A stretch of 64,000 nt of DNA from assembly GCA_017412115.1 (NCBI GenBank), contig JAFPYR010000090.1:37429-101428 (forward strand), given 5' to 3'. Below the pieces are notes generated by a model, which searched no databases, was not told the DNA's origin, and was given only the letters and a program-made list of their open reading frames with translations. A program made the position numbers and the translations under genes. This stretch comes from Bacteroidales bacterium (GTDB taxonomy: Bacteria > Bacteroidota > Bacteroidia > Bacteroidales > UBA3824). Positions 11,196-19,878 of the stretch are shown here, piece after piece (the stretch's first letter is position 1; every line of letters begins with the position of its first letter).

Positions 11196-11686
11196 TATTT
11201 TTTTTTGACTTTTTTGAAAGTTTTTTGATTTTTCTTATTTTTTATAGATTAAAACGTTATCAATCAATAAGTTAATACAGTATGTTAATTTTTTGTAATT
11301 TTTTATCCGCCTGATAATCGCTAAATTAATCTCATTCTAAGAAAAACAGACACCTAAAATTTTGTTAGCCTTTTAAAAAAAATAAAACTCAAAAAATTCA
11401 CAATAATCCGTCACCTATTTTTTATCACCCCTTCTTAAAAAAAACGAAAACTTTTAAATACAATTTTACGTGATGACAAAAGTAGTAATTAAATTATATA
11501 TTTTTTATTACTTTTTTTATATTTAACATTATTTTACGAATAGTTTTAGCATTATAATATACATTTTAACAACAAAAAGCGACACCACATTATATTATAA
11601 CGGCATTTTTTACATACTGTTAATTAAAGTTAAAAAAGTACTTTAACATTACTTGCGAAACTACAATTCATGCTTGCAGTGCGATT

Positions 11687-11901
11687 ACTCAAGCCTTGAG
11701 TACTAACGCTGCAAGGTGGAATTGCTATCACTCAAGGCTTGAGTACTAACGCTGCAAGGTGGAATTGCTATTACTCAAGCCTTGAGTACTAACGCTGCAA
11801 GCCTGAATTGTAGTTACTCAAGCCTTGAGTAATAACGCTGCAAGGCTGAATCGTAGTTACTCAAGGCTTGAGTGATAGCTCTGCAATGGTGAATTGTCAC
11901 C
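11687..11901. repeat. Five 43-bp tandem repeats, each with a 15-bp palindrome
   Basis: The palindrome ACTCAAGSCTTGAGT starts at 11687, 11730, 11773, 11816 and 11859, exactly 43 bases apart each time. The central base alternates C,G,C,C,G. The 28 bases between palindromes are also similar (ACTAACGCTGCAAGGTGGAA or close). Degenerate half-units continue to about 11980. The array lies between the terminator of the division operon and the str promoter. The rest of 11131-12031 is very AT-rich and I see no gene in it. Confidence 0.9.
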
Positions 11902-12031
11902 ATGCAAAAAATGTGAAAGCCCGCTGCAATGGTGAATTATCACTTTACAAAAAATGTAAAGCAAGGCCGCAAGCAAGAATTGTTATAAATCGTCCGCTGA
12001 AAAATAAGAAAAAACTTATTAAAAAACGGGC

Positions 12032-12066
12032 AAAAAAAAACAGCGCACAGTTTTCAACTTACGCTG
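12032..12066 (-). terminator. Intrinsic terminator of the mraZ-to-siaC operon
   Basis: On the minus strand CAGCG...AGTT-loop-AACT...CGCTG is followed by nine T residues (complement of 12032-12040). It lies 38 bases after the stop of the last gene. A second small hairpin (AATAAG/CTTATT, 12003-12020) follows. Confidence 0.75.
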
Positions 12067-12104
12067 CTTTTGTTATCAAAACATGGAATAACACATAAAA
12101 TACA

Positions 12105-12482
12105 CTATTCGTCAATTTCGATAAGTTCAAAAGGTACATTAACAAGTTTTTTATACCTTGCGCCCAAAGCTTTCATATCCTCGTCAATTGATTCGTAAAA
12201 CCAACGGACTCTGACATCGCCTTTTTCAGCAACTTTCTGAAGCAACAATATCACTTGTATAACCTGCTTACTCGAAGCCGTATTAACATACTCTAAATCG
12301 AAGTCAAACTGAGTCTGAACATTAGGCTCTTCAGCATATTGCTTTATCCAATCCAAAACAGGACGGTAAAAATCAAGAGCATTCTCCGGTACCGAAATCT
12401 TAGAAATTTTAAAAATTCCGGATTCGGGATCGAATATTATTTCAGGGGTATCTTCAGTTTCTTCTCTAATAAATTTTTCCAT
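12105..12482 (-). CDS. SiaC-like regulatory phosphoprotein (DUF1987)
   Basis: The 125-residue protein has the DUF1987/SiaC pattern: an N-terminal ETEDTPEIIFDPESGIFKIS, then SVPENALDFYRPVLDWIKQY, then YVNTASSKQVIQ. In Pseudomonas SiaC, as I recall, the threonine in this NT-SSK motif (Thr68) is phosphorylated by SiaB and dephosphorylated by SiaA. The threonine here is also residue 68. The preceding gene encodes a SiaB-like protein, 14 bases upstream. No diguanylate cyclase (the Pseudomonas output) is present nearby. The family call is good; the biological output is unknown. Confidence 0.82.
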   Translation of the reverse strand: MEKFIREETEDTPEIIFDPESGIFKISKISVPENALDFYRPVLDWIKQYAEEPNVQTQFDFDLEYVNTASSKQVIQVILLLQKVAEKGDVRVRWFYESIDEDMKALGARYKKLVNVPFELIEIDE

Positions 12483-12496
12483 ATCGTAAGTAATGT

Positions 12497-13651
12497 TTAT
12501 TTTTTAGTTTTTACACTTGTCTGCAACAGATAGAACTGCTCATTATCATTAACCGGCAAGAATTTGTATTTCAAAGGTCTGTCGCTCTTAATCCTCAAAT
12601 CAGAGAACCCTAAACCGGTCTTTTTAGCATCAGCAGTATCAAAATCCAAAAGAATATCATCGTAATAATCCGAAAGTTCGTCTTTTGTCATACCGTTTAC
12701 AAACTCCAATCTCTCGGTAATAATAGCCTTAGCAGAGTCTTGAATAATATTACCCGATGTTAAAATCGTTTCATTACCCATCTGACCCAAGAAAAATACT
12801 CCGGAGATTCCGGCGCCGCCGTTCTTATCAGATTTATGACCGTGTTTAATAATGTTTTGCAACATCTCCACCATTACGTTTGAAATCTTAATCGTGGTAA
12901 GCGGCATACTATTCATTCTCGATTTTATAATCGCTAAAAGGCTCAACAAGTTTTCCTGATTGAAAAATCCGTTGAAATACAATAATATATTATCGGTGTT
13001 CATCTGCCTGTGCAATGCCTTAACACTCTCAAGCGAAGAATGATGACTATTGCCGTCAGGAGTACCGTATGAGGCATCCGTGGGAATCAAGGTTTGAAGA
13101 TAAAAATAAGTAAACTCATCATCAAGTTTTTCAAAGCTGTAAAGCAACTTATTACCCGATTTCCTTGACATTTCAATCAATCCGAGCCCTGCACCGCCTT
13201 TATCAGAGATGTTTCCGTTAGAGAGAATCTCTCTGTGGAATTTCTTCAACTCGTCGGGAGTCAGCGAATTAATAACATCAAGTTTGGATTTCAAACTTTC
13301 GATTTTGTCGTTAGCGACGATATTTCCTGTCGAAATATAATAACGTGCGCCGTTCTTCTGAATGGCAAAAATTCCGGGAAATTTGTCAAAATCCTTATCA
13401 TTAGCAATCTCTTCCTGATGATGGGTTATATTCTGCAAACCCTCCACCATGATATAATAAATACGTTTTTGCAAAGTAGCCTGAGATTGATTGGTTACTT
13501 TAGCAATATTGGTGTCAGCCAAAAAAAGTATCTTTTTGGTGATGCTGTGGTCAAAAAAACCTCTGTAAACGTATTCAAAATCGTTGTCATGTATCCTCTG
13601 AAACAAAGGATAAGCAATCTCAAACAAATTCTGACCTGATTCTTGTGCCAT
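12497..13651 (-). CDS. Tandem-duplicated SiaB-like kinase (DUF6272 x2)
   Basis: The 384-residue protein consists of two homologous halves. Each carries an ATPase-like N-box, VEGLQNITHH at 69-78 and VEMLQNIIKHG at 261-271, and a later G-box, KGGAGLGLIEMSRKSG at 151-166 and KKTGLGFSDLRIKS at 343-356. YFNGFF near 225 is the SiaB-type opening and appears as YRGFF near 29 in the first half. SiaB proteins are GHKL-fold Ser/Thr kinases of SiaC. Typical SiaB is about half this length, so an internal duplication is inferred. It sits 59 bases after ftsZ and directly before the siaC-like gene. Confidence 0.75.
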   Translation of the reverse strand: MAQESGQNLFEIAYPLFQRIHDNDFEYVYRGFFDHSITKKILFLADTNIAKVTNQSQATLQKRIYYIMVEGLQNITHHQEEIANDKDFDKFPGIFAIQKNGARYYISTGNIVANDKIESLKSKLDVINSLTPDELKKFHREILSNGNISDKGGAGLGLIEMSRKSGNKLLYSFEKLDDEFTYFYLQTLIPTDASYGTPDGNSHHSSLESVKALHRQMNTDNILLYFNGFFNQENLLSLLAIIKSRMNSMPLTTIKISNVMVEMLQNIIKHGHKSDKNGGAGISGVFFLGQMGNETILTSGNIIQDSAKAIITERLEFVNGMTKDELSDYYDDILLDFDTADAKKTGLGFSDLRIKSDRPLKYKFLPVNDNEQFYLLQTSVKTKK

Positions 13652-13710
13652 AACTTATTCTTAAAAAAATGTATTAATAGTATTCTTATCAATGCAATAA
13701 AAATGCCAAT

Positions 13711-15159
13711 CTATTCCGCCCCAAGTTGGAATTTTTGGTATTTGCCTTCTTTATAGGCACCGATATTTAATTTTACATTTTTCCTTTGATACGCCGGAGT
13801 ATCCTCGTACTCTTTTATCTGCTCATCTCTGAATGCAGAAAAATCTATACGTCTGAAATTTCCCGCAACCATAACTGCGCCATCTTCGTCATCTTCCTCA
13901 GAATCAGAGTCTTCAGCCTCAGGATTTTCGTCGCCGCCGAGATCAATCTCGGTTGTGCCGACTTCTACTTTGTCGGGAATTTCATCCTCTGCGTTAGTAG
14001 TTTTTTTTTCAGTAGTAGTATCTTGTTCGTTCTTTTTTTCAGTAGTATTTTCTTCCTTTTCCTGCGGTTGTGATTGCGGCTCTACTGAGGGCGCAAATGC
14101 CGGCTTAGGATTATCCAAATCGGCAAAGGTATTTTTAGGAACATAACCTCCAACCTCGTAAGGATTAAGAATTTCTCTTGTATTGAAACCGGTTGCAATC
14201 AACGTAACGCATATCGAACTGTTGAGCGAGGCATCTCTTGTAGCACCCCAAATAAGGTCGGCATTAGAACCGGCTTTAGCTTGGATATACTCATTGACAA
14301 GACCGATTTCGTCAAGAGTAGCCTCCTCAGAGCCTGAAGAAATATTAACGAGGACGTTTTTAGCACCGTTAATATCGTTGTTGTTCAAAAGGGGAGAATC
14401 CAAAGCCATTTGAACGGCTTTGATAGCACGGTTTTCGCCTTCGGCCTTACCCGTACCCATAAGAGCAACATGAGAATCCGTCATAACGGCTTTCACATCG
14501 GCAAAATCGACGTTAATATCACCCGTTACGGTAATAATCTCGGCAATACCTTTTACCGCCATGGTAAGAATGTTATCTGCATTTGTAAATGCTTCAGATG
14601 CAGACATTTTACCGTATATTTCACGGATTTTTTCGTTATCGATGATAAGAAGAGAGTCCACTTTGTCTGCCAATTCGGCAAGACCGACAAGAGCTTGTCG
14701 TACACGTTTAGGACCTTCAAAACGGAACGGAATAGTAACTATGGCAACCGTTAAAATACCCATCTCCTTAGAAAGCGCAGCAATCACAGGCGCAGCTCCG
14801 GTACCCGTTCCGCCGCCCATACCTGCCGTTATAAACAACATTTTGGTAACATTGCCGTCTACAAGGACTTTGCGTATGTCGTCAAGACTTTCCGTTGCAG
14901 CATTTTTGCCGTTTTCAGGATTGTTGCCCGCCCCGAGTCCCTGAGTAAGAGAGACACCGAGTTGAATTTTAACGGGAACTTTACTCTCCGAAAGCACTTG
15001 ATTATCAGTATTGGAGATAATGAAATCCACATCTTTGATGCCGCATTCCGCCATGTGGCCTACTGCGTTTCCGCCGCCTCCGCCGACACCAAGCACTTTT
15101 ATTATATTGTTTTTGGTTTCAAAATTAAAACCTAATATATCGTTTTCTTCCGCTACCAT
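13711..15159 (-). CDS. ftsZ: Cell division protein FtsZ
   Basis: The 482-residue tubulin-like GTPase forms the cytokinetic ring. GTP-binding elements are VGGGGGNAVGHM (residues 25-36) and the tubulin signature GMGGGTGTGAAP near 115-126; the T7-region segment NADLIWGATRDASL follows. After residue 350 comes a long acidic, low-complexity linker (repeated EEN/TTEKK, EDSDSEEDDED), then a conserved Bacteroidota-type C-terminal segment with TPAYQRKNVKL. It follows ftsA by 46 bases. Confidence 0.98.
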   Translation of the reverse strand: MVAEENDILGFNFETKNNIIKVLGVGGGGGNAVGHMAECGIKDVDFIISNTDNQVLSESKVPVKIQLGVSLTQGLGAGNNPENGKNAATESLDDIRKVLVDGNVTKMLFITAGMGGGTGTGAAPVIAALSKEMGILTVAIVTIPFRFEGPKRVRQALVGLAELADKVDSLLIIDNEKIREIYGKMSASEAFTNADNILTMAVKGIAEIITVTGDINVDFADVKAVMTDSHVALMGTGKAEGENRAIKAVQMALDSPLLNNNDINGAKNVLVNISSGSEEATLDEIGLVNEYIQAKAGSNADLIWGATRDASLNSSICVTLIATGFNTREILNPYEVGGYVPKNTFADLDNPKPAFAPSVEPQSQPQEKEENTTEKKNEQDTTTEKKTTNAEDEIPDKVEVGTTEIDLGGDENPEAEDSDSEEDDEDGAVMVAGNFRRIDFSAFRDEQIKEYEDTPAYQRKNVKLNIGAYKEGKYQKFQLGAE

Positions 15160-15205
15160 GATAAAGTATGTTAGAGATTTGTTGTTTAAAGTTCAAAATT
15201 TTAGC

Positions 15206-16594
15206 TTATACTTTGGAGCCTTCGGAATCTGCAAGAAAATCTTTAGCAATGCCGTTGGCAAAACTCTTGATTTTATTCCAAAAACCGCCGGACTTTTCTT
15301 TGGTTTCTTCAACTTTTTTGTCAGAAGTAGGATTTGAATCCTTTTTGCCGCCGCTTGAAGGAGTGTCTTGATTTTGCAAACGTTTTTCGTCAGACATTTT
15401 TTTCATCTTGTCAAGACGGTCGTAATATTCGCTGCCTTTTATCAAAAGACCGACAGCTGCCGAATATTTTACAGTCTGGGTATTATCACCGCCGTTACTT
15501 AAATACTCGTTTCTAACACCGCCTATTCTAACGTTTTCAACGCCTAAACGGAATCTTGTAAGTTGTGAAATATTTTTCATCAAGGCACTTCCGCCCGTCA
15601 AAACGACACCTGCCGGAAGTTTTCCCGAATAACCGCGGCTCTCAATAAAATGAGCTATACCGCCCAAAATTTCATCTAAACGGGCATTTATAATATTAGC
15701 TAAATCTGCAAAAGAAATCTCCGTTGATCTGCCGAAAGCATTTACAACGGCGAGTTTTTTCTTAAAATCCTTTCCACAGAGAGCATAACCGTACTGAAGT
15801 TTCAATGCCTCAGCCTGACGGGGTATCAAATGGCATGCAGAGTTAATATCATTAGTTACGGAAACACCGCCGAAAGGCACAAAAGAGGTAGCCGCTAAAG
15901 CTTTGTCTTGGAAAACGGCAATATCGGTTGTGCCGCCTCCGATGTCAGCTACCAAAACACCGGCTTCTTTTTCTTCGTCAGTAAGCACAGCCTCTGCCGA
16001 AGCCAAAGGTTCGAGAATAATTTTTACGATGTTAAAACCGGCCATCTCAAAGGCTAAACGTATGTTTCTCACAGAATTAACCTTTCCGACAGCAACGTAA
16101 AAATCACCGATAAGTTTTCTTCCTACGAAACCTACCGGATTGGGTCCGACCTCAGTCAAATCGACATGAAACGACAAAGGAATCACATGGATAATCTCTT
16201 CGCCCGGCTCTTTACTAAGATTATACACCTCCTCCGTAAGCGAATCAACATCTCCTTGAACGATAGTCTTGCCGTTAGTGTCATTACCGTCGGTAATACA
16301 TTTGGAATGAGAATATACGGTATCCCTTATATTCTGTCCTGCTATCCCTACAAAAACATTCTTAATGTCCGCCTGCTGCATACCGGCAGAGTTTTTACAA
16401 CGGTTCATGGCCATTTTGACCGCTCTTGCGACTTCGCCTACATTTTGTACCGAGCCATGTATAACGCCGTTAGTCTCCGCCTCGCCGCAACCGAGAACGT
16501 TAAGTTTACCAAACTCATCTTTGATGCCGAGGATTGCTACAACTTTTGTAGTACCGATATCTACCGCGGCAACGATTCTGTTTTTAGTAGTCAT
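15206..16594 (-). CDS. ftsA: Cell division protein FtsA
   Basis: The 462-residue actin-family ATPase tethers FtsZ to the membrane. The phosphate motifs are AAVDIGTTKVVAILG (N-terminus) and VLVADIGGGTTDIAVF near residue 215; VVLTGGSALMKNI is the adenosine motif. A Lys/Ser-rich linker leads to a C-terminal amphipathic stretch (WNKIKSFANGIAKDFL) that fits the membrane-targeting helix. The gene lies between ftsQ and ftsZ as usual. Confidence 0.97.
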   Translation of the reverse strand: MTTKNRIVAAVDIGTTKVVAILGIKDEFGKLNVLGCGEAETNGVIHGSVQNVGEVARAVKMAMNRCKNSAGMQQADIKNVFVGIAGQNIRDTVYSHSKCITDGNDTNGKTIVQGDVDSLTEEVYNLSKEPGEEIIHVIPLSFHVDLTEVGPNPVGFVGRKLIGDFYVAVGKVNSVRNIRLAFEMAGFNIVKIILEPLASAEAVLTDEEKEAGVLVADIGGGTTDIAVFQDKALAATSFVPFGGVSVTNDINSACHLIPRQAEALKLQYGYALCGKDFKKKLAVVNAFGRSTEISFADLANIINARLDEILGGIAHFIESRGYSGKLPAGVVLTGGSALMKNISQLTRFRLGVENVRIGGVRNEYLSNGGDNTQTVKYSAAVGLLIKGSEYYDRLDKMKKMSDEKRLQNQDTPSSGGKKDSNPTSDKKVEETKEKSGGFWNKIKSFANGIAKDFLADSEGSKV

Positions 16595-16636
16595 GCCAAT
16601 TTTCTTTTTTAATGTTTCCTTAGCTGATATTTCTAT

Positions 16637-17452
16637 TTACAAAATATCCTTATTATTATTTGCAGAACGCTTTTTGCAGACAATCTGATCCTTGTATTTT
16701 ACAGAAATCCGACTGTAAGTGTTCCACCCCGTTTTCTTTAAACCTTTGAAATAAAACTCTTTGAGGATATACATTTTTTTGTCATAATCCTCCATAGAGC
16801 CGATTGAAAGTATTTGCGATCCTAACATCGGGACAAGTTCGTATTCACCCGAAGAATTAACAAAAATCTGTTCAATCTGATCCCTCCAAAAATCATCTTT
16901 TAATATGAGCTGCGAAAGACGGAAAATATCGTAAGTGGTTTTGCCCGAGATACCTTCCTTATAATCCGCCTTGTAAATTTTGCCGTCGGAAAAATCAAAC
17001 TTATCTTTGATAAATCCGTTAGCCACAATTACTTGCGAGGAATATTTGTCGGAAGTCGGGAATATTATCCCGTCGCCGTCAATATAATACGACTTTCCCT
17101 CGTTGTTGATAACCATAACAAGCGGATGCCTTTGAACGACATCAATTTTCAGCTTGCCCGATATTGTTTTATAAATCGCAACACTCCTTATAAAAGGATG
17201 CTCCTGAAGTTTATTTTTAAGAACGAAAATATTGATACTGTCCATTTTGTAACCCTGAATATTAGGAATTACGGAATAAATCAAGTCCAACACTTCGTTT
17301 GATTCCACAAAATGCGCCTCAAGCGAATCTTTGATAACAATATCAATAGAATCGCAACGCGTATTATGGAACTTATTAAGTGCCAAATACATCATAAGCA
17401 GCAACGATAGAGCCGCTGCAAGTTTCAGTACTTTGCGCTTTGATACTTTCAT
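16637..17452 (-). CDS. ftsQ: Cell division protein FtsQ/DivIB
   Basis: The 271-residue bitopic protein has a basic N-terminus and one membrane span (about residues 9-28, LKLAAALSLLLMMYLAL). A POTRA-like segment follows (IVIKDSLEAHFVESNEVLDL) and then a beta-rich periplasmic domain. Recognition rests on this topology, its size and its place between murC (adjacent start/stop) and ftsA; primary sequence in this family is poorly conserved. Confidence 0.88.
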   Translation of the reverse strand: MKVSKRKVLKLAAALSLLLMMYLALNKFHNTRCDSIDIVIKDSLEAHFVESNEVLDLIYSVIPNIQGYKMDSINIFVLKNKLQEHPFIRSVAIYKTISGKLKIDVVQRHPLVMVINNEGKSYYIDGDGIIFPTSDKYSSQVIVANGFIKDKFDFSDGKIYKADYKEGISGKTTYDIFRLSQLILKDDFWRDQIEQIFVNSSGEYELVPMLGSQILSIGSMEDYDKKMYILKEFYFKGLKKTGWNTYSRISVKYKDQIVCKKRSANNNKDIL

Positions 17453-18865
17453 CTAACAATTTTCATTTTTCAAGCTCAATGCCAAAGGCTCAATCAAGCG
17501 GTCGATATTTCCTGCGCCTAATGTCAAAAGCACTTCAACGTTGAGTTGGGATACTTTTTTGAGTATTTCGTCCTTGCCGCTGATTAAATACGTGTTTTTG
17601 TTTTTCATCAAACCGGCAATCAATTTGGAATCTACTCCGACGATAGGTTTTTCCCGTGCCGGATAAATATCCATCAAAATTACTTCGTCCAACAAATCAA
17701 GGCTTTTTGCAAAATCTGTTGCAAAATCCCTTGTTCTTGTATAAAGATGCGGCTGAAAAATTCCCGTGAGCTTCTTTCCCGGAAACAATTCTCTAACAGA
17801 ATTAATCGTCGCTGAAAGTTCTCTCGGATGATGCGCATAATCGTCAATGTAAATTTTCTTATCGTCCTGATAATGAAAATCCATTCTGCGTTTTACACCT
17901 TTGAAACTCTCCACACCTTTTATAATAAACTCGTCCTTGATGCCCGACAACTGAGAAGCTGCAATGCAAGCCATTGAGTTTTCGACATTAACTCTGCCCC
18001 TTGCGCCCAAAAGTACATCCCTAAAAACGCCTTGAGGAGTTACTGCATCAATTCTGAAAAATCCGTTTTCCAATCTGATATTTTCGGCATAATAATCCGC
18101 TGTTTTGTCAGAATCGGAATACGTATATTTTTTAATACCTTTAGTATCAATGAGTTCTTCAATTTTTTTATTGACAACAACTGCGCCGTCCTTTCTGCCT
18201 TTTTGAGCGAAAGCGTTGAAAGTTTCAATCAAATCCGCCCTATCCTTATAAATATCAAGGTGATCGGCATCAACGTATGTTATAACCGAAACCTTAGGAG
18301 TCAGCCACAAAAATGACCTGTCAAACTCGTCAGCCTCGGCAACAAGCAAGGTTTGAGGATTCTCAAACGCCAACTTCCCTTGAGGTAACATCAAATTGCT
18401 GTCCAAATTTTTGGAAATTCCTCCCAAAAATGCAAAATTATCCCCGCTGGAAGACCTTAAAATATTAGCGATAACACTCGAACATGTTGTTTTACCGTGA
18501 GTTCCAGAAACAGCAATTAAAGTATAATTGTCAGAAATCATACCCAAAACCCGCGCACGTTTTATCATAAAATACCTATTACCGGCAAAATATGAGAAAA
18601 TTTTGTTGTCCTTCGGTACAGCGGGAGTAAAAACGACCATCGTTTTATCAGACTGCGCCAAACATTCCACAGGTATCAGCGAAATATCATCGTTATAAAC
18701 GATATTAATGCCCTCAGCCTCAAGTTGAGCGGTAAGCGCAGTCTGAGTAAGGTCATAACCGTAGACCTTTTTACCCAAAGAATTGAAATAACGCGCCAAA
18801 GCACTCATTCCAATTCCGCCGATGCCTAAAAAATATACGCAGTTGATTTTATCAAAATGATTCAT
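17453..18865 (-). CDS. murC: UDP-N-acetylmuramate--L-alanine ligase
   Basis: The 470-residue Mur ligase adds L-alanine to UDP-MurNAc. The N-terminal nucleotide-binding motif is LGIGGIGMSALARYF. The ATP-binding P-loop is AVSGTHGKTTCSSVIA near residue 120. DDYAHHPREL near 325 is typical of MurC. It abuts ftsQ with no gap. A lipoprotein gene separates it from murG. Confidence 0.97.
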   Translation of the reverse strand: MNHFDKINCVYFLGIGGIGMSALARYFNSLGKKVYGYDLTQTALTAQLEAEGINIVYNDDISLIPVECLAQSDKTMVVFTPAVPKDNKIFSYFAGNRYFMIKRARVLGMISDNYTLIAVSGTHGKTTCSSVIANILRSSSGDNFAFLGGISKNLDSNLMLPQGKLAFENPQTLLVAEADEFDRSFLWLTPKVSVITYVDADHLDIYKDRADLIETFNAFAQKGRKDGAVVVNKKIEELIDTKGIKKYTYSDSDKTADYYAENIRLENGFFRIDAVTPQGVFRDVLLGARGRVNVENSMACIAASQLSGIKDEFIIKGVESFKGVKRRMDFHYQDDKKIYIDDYAHHPRELSATINSVRELFPGKKLTGIFQPHLYTRTRDFATDFAKSLDLLDEVILMDIYPAREKPIVGVDSKLIAGLMKNKNTYLISGKDEILKKVSQLNVEVLLTLGAGNIDRLIEPLALSLKNENC

Positions 18866-18909
18866 TTTTTAGTAAAAATCAGTCGTTTATTAATTTTTTT
18901 CTTCGTTAA

Positions 18910-19815
18910 TTAATTATATTCTTTAACATTTTCCTCTGAAATACTACCGAGCAACAATTCCGCACGGTTCAAATAATTAGCAACGGCATCCTTATCGGTT
19001 TCTTTCTTTAAAAATTCCGTTAATGCACATACTAAATAATGTACGGCAGAAGAAATATTATCCTGATTATTAACAAAAGTTTTTAAATCCGCACGACGGG
19101 ATTTTATAAGGTTAAGTTTATAAGCCATAACGAGATTATGTTTACCCTCATAAGGCTGATAAACGTATTTCGTAAGTTTTTCTTCCGAAAAAGCGTTATC
19201 AGGAACGGCTTCTACGGCTGACTGATATTGTATGAAATTATTATTGACAACAGATTGTGCTTGTTTTGCATCACGTGCCCAAATTTCCTCCAAAGCCACC
19301 AACAAAATTTTAGCGACATCGTTTTGGTCGTAACGAGTAGATTTGAGATGCGTGCCGATAGCTTTAGCGTAAAGAGTTGAGGCACTGTCACCTAAAGAGG
19401 ACAACTCGCTTTGAATATTAAGACAGCACTGCGAAAAAGCATTTTGTTTGCCGGTAAAACCTTCGTCAGAAAGCAAAGCATACTCCTTAAAAGCCTGACG
19501 GTAAAGATTAAGAATGTTAATCTTCTTTCTAATGACAGTATCCACGAGGTTAGTAGGCTCATAACCAATGTAACAATTTGATAATACGCCATTTAAAGCA
19601 TTATCAAAACCGTCCTGAAAGGTCAGTTCATCCAAGCGTCCGTAAGATTGAGCCATTTTATCAACCGCAGTAGAGACCTGTTCAGCCAAACAAACCTCTG
19701 ATTTGGTTTTACCCGAAAATGGAACGGCACTGCCTAAGTTCGTATTGCAAGCACTTGACAATAAGACTGTTAAAGCAGCAACCATAACATATATAAACAA
19801 ACTTGTACGTTTCAT
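18910..19815 (-). CDS. Predicted lipoprotein of unknown function inside the dcw operon
   Basis: The 301-residue product has a signal peptide ending in a lipobox, ALTVLLSSAC, so Cys23 should be lipidated. The mature part is predicted alpha-helical and hydrophilic, with no motif I recognise. It lies between murG and murC in the same direction. It has its own promoter-like site, so it may be an insertion into the division operon or a Bacteroidota-specific envelope factor. Function unknown. Confidence 0.8.
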   Translation of the reverse strand: MKRTSLFIYVMVAALTVLLSSACNTNLGSAVPFSGKTKSEVCLAEQVSTAVDKMAQSYGRLDELTFQDGFDNALNGVLSNCYIGYEPTNLVDTVIRKKINILNLYRQAFKEYALLSDEGFTGKQNAFSQCCLNIQSELSSLGDSASTLYAKAIGTHLKSTRYDQNDVAKILLVALEEIWARDAKQAQSVVNNNFIQYQSAVEAVPDNAFSEEKLTKYVYQPYEGKHNLVMAYKLNLIKSRRADLKTFVNNQDNISSAVHYLVCALTEFLKKETDKDAVANYLNRAELLLGSISEENVKEYN

Positions 19816-19837
19816 ATCATTATAATTTTTTTCAGCG

Positions 19838-19868
19838 TAAAAGTAAATATTTTTTTTTGTTTGTCAAA
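19838..19868 (-). promoter_or_regulatory. Internal promoter-like site before the lipoprotein gene
   Basis: On the minus strand TTTG (19868-19865), 19 bases, then TACTTTTA (19845-19838), one base off the TAnnTTTG consensus. It lies 23 bases upstream of the lipoprotein start. Confidence 0.4.
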
Positions 19869-19878
19869 ACATACATAT

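Noticed and set aside
11131..11686. A possible replication origin in the very AT-rich spacer
   Set aside because: I found no clear TTATCCACA-type DnaA boxes or clusters, and neither dnaA nor dnaN is nearby.
11868..12098. A 76-codon plus-strand frame in the spacer before the Sia-like genes
   Set aside because: It runs through the degenerate end of the 43-bp repeat and the operon terminator, has low-complexity Lys-rich translation and no promoter.
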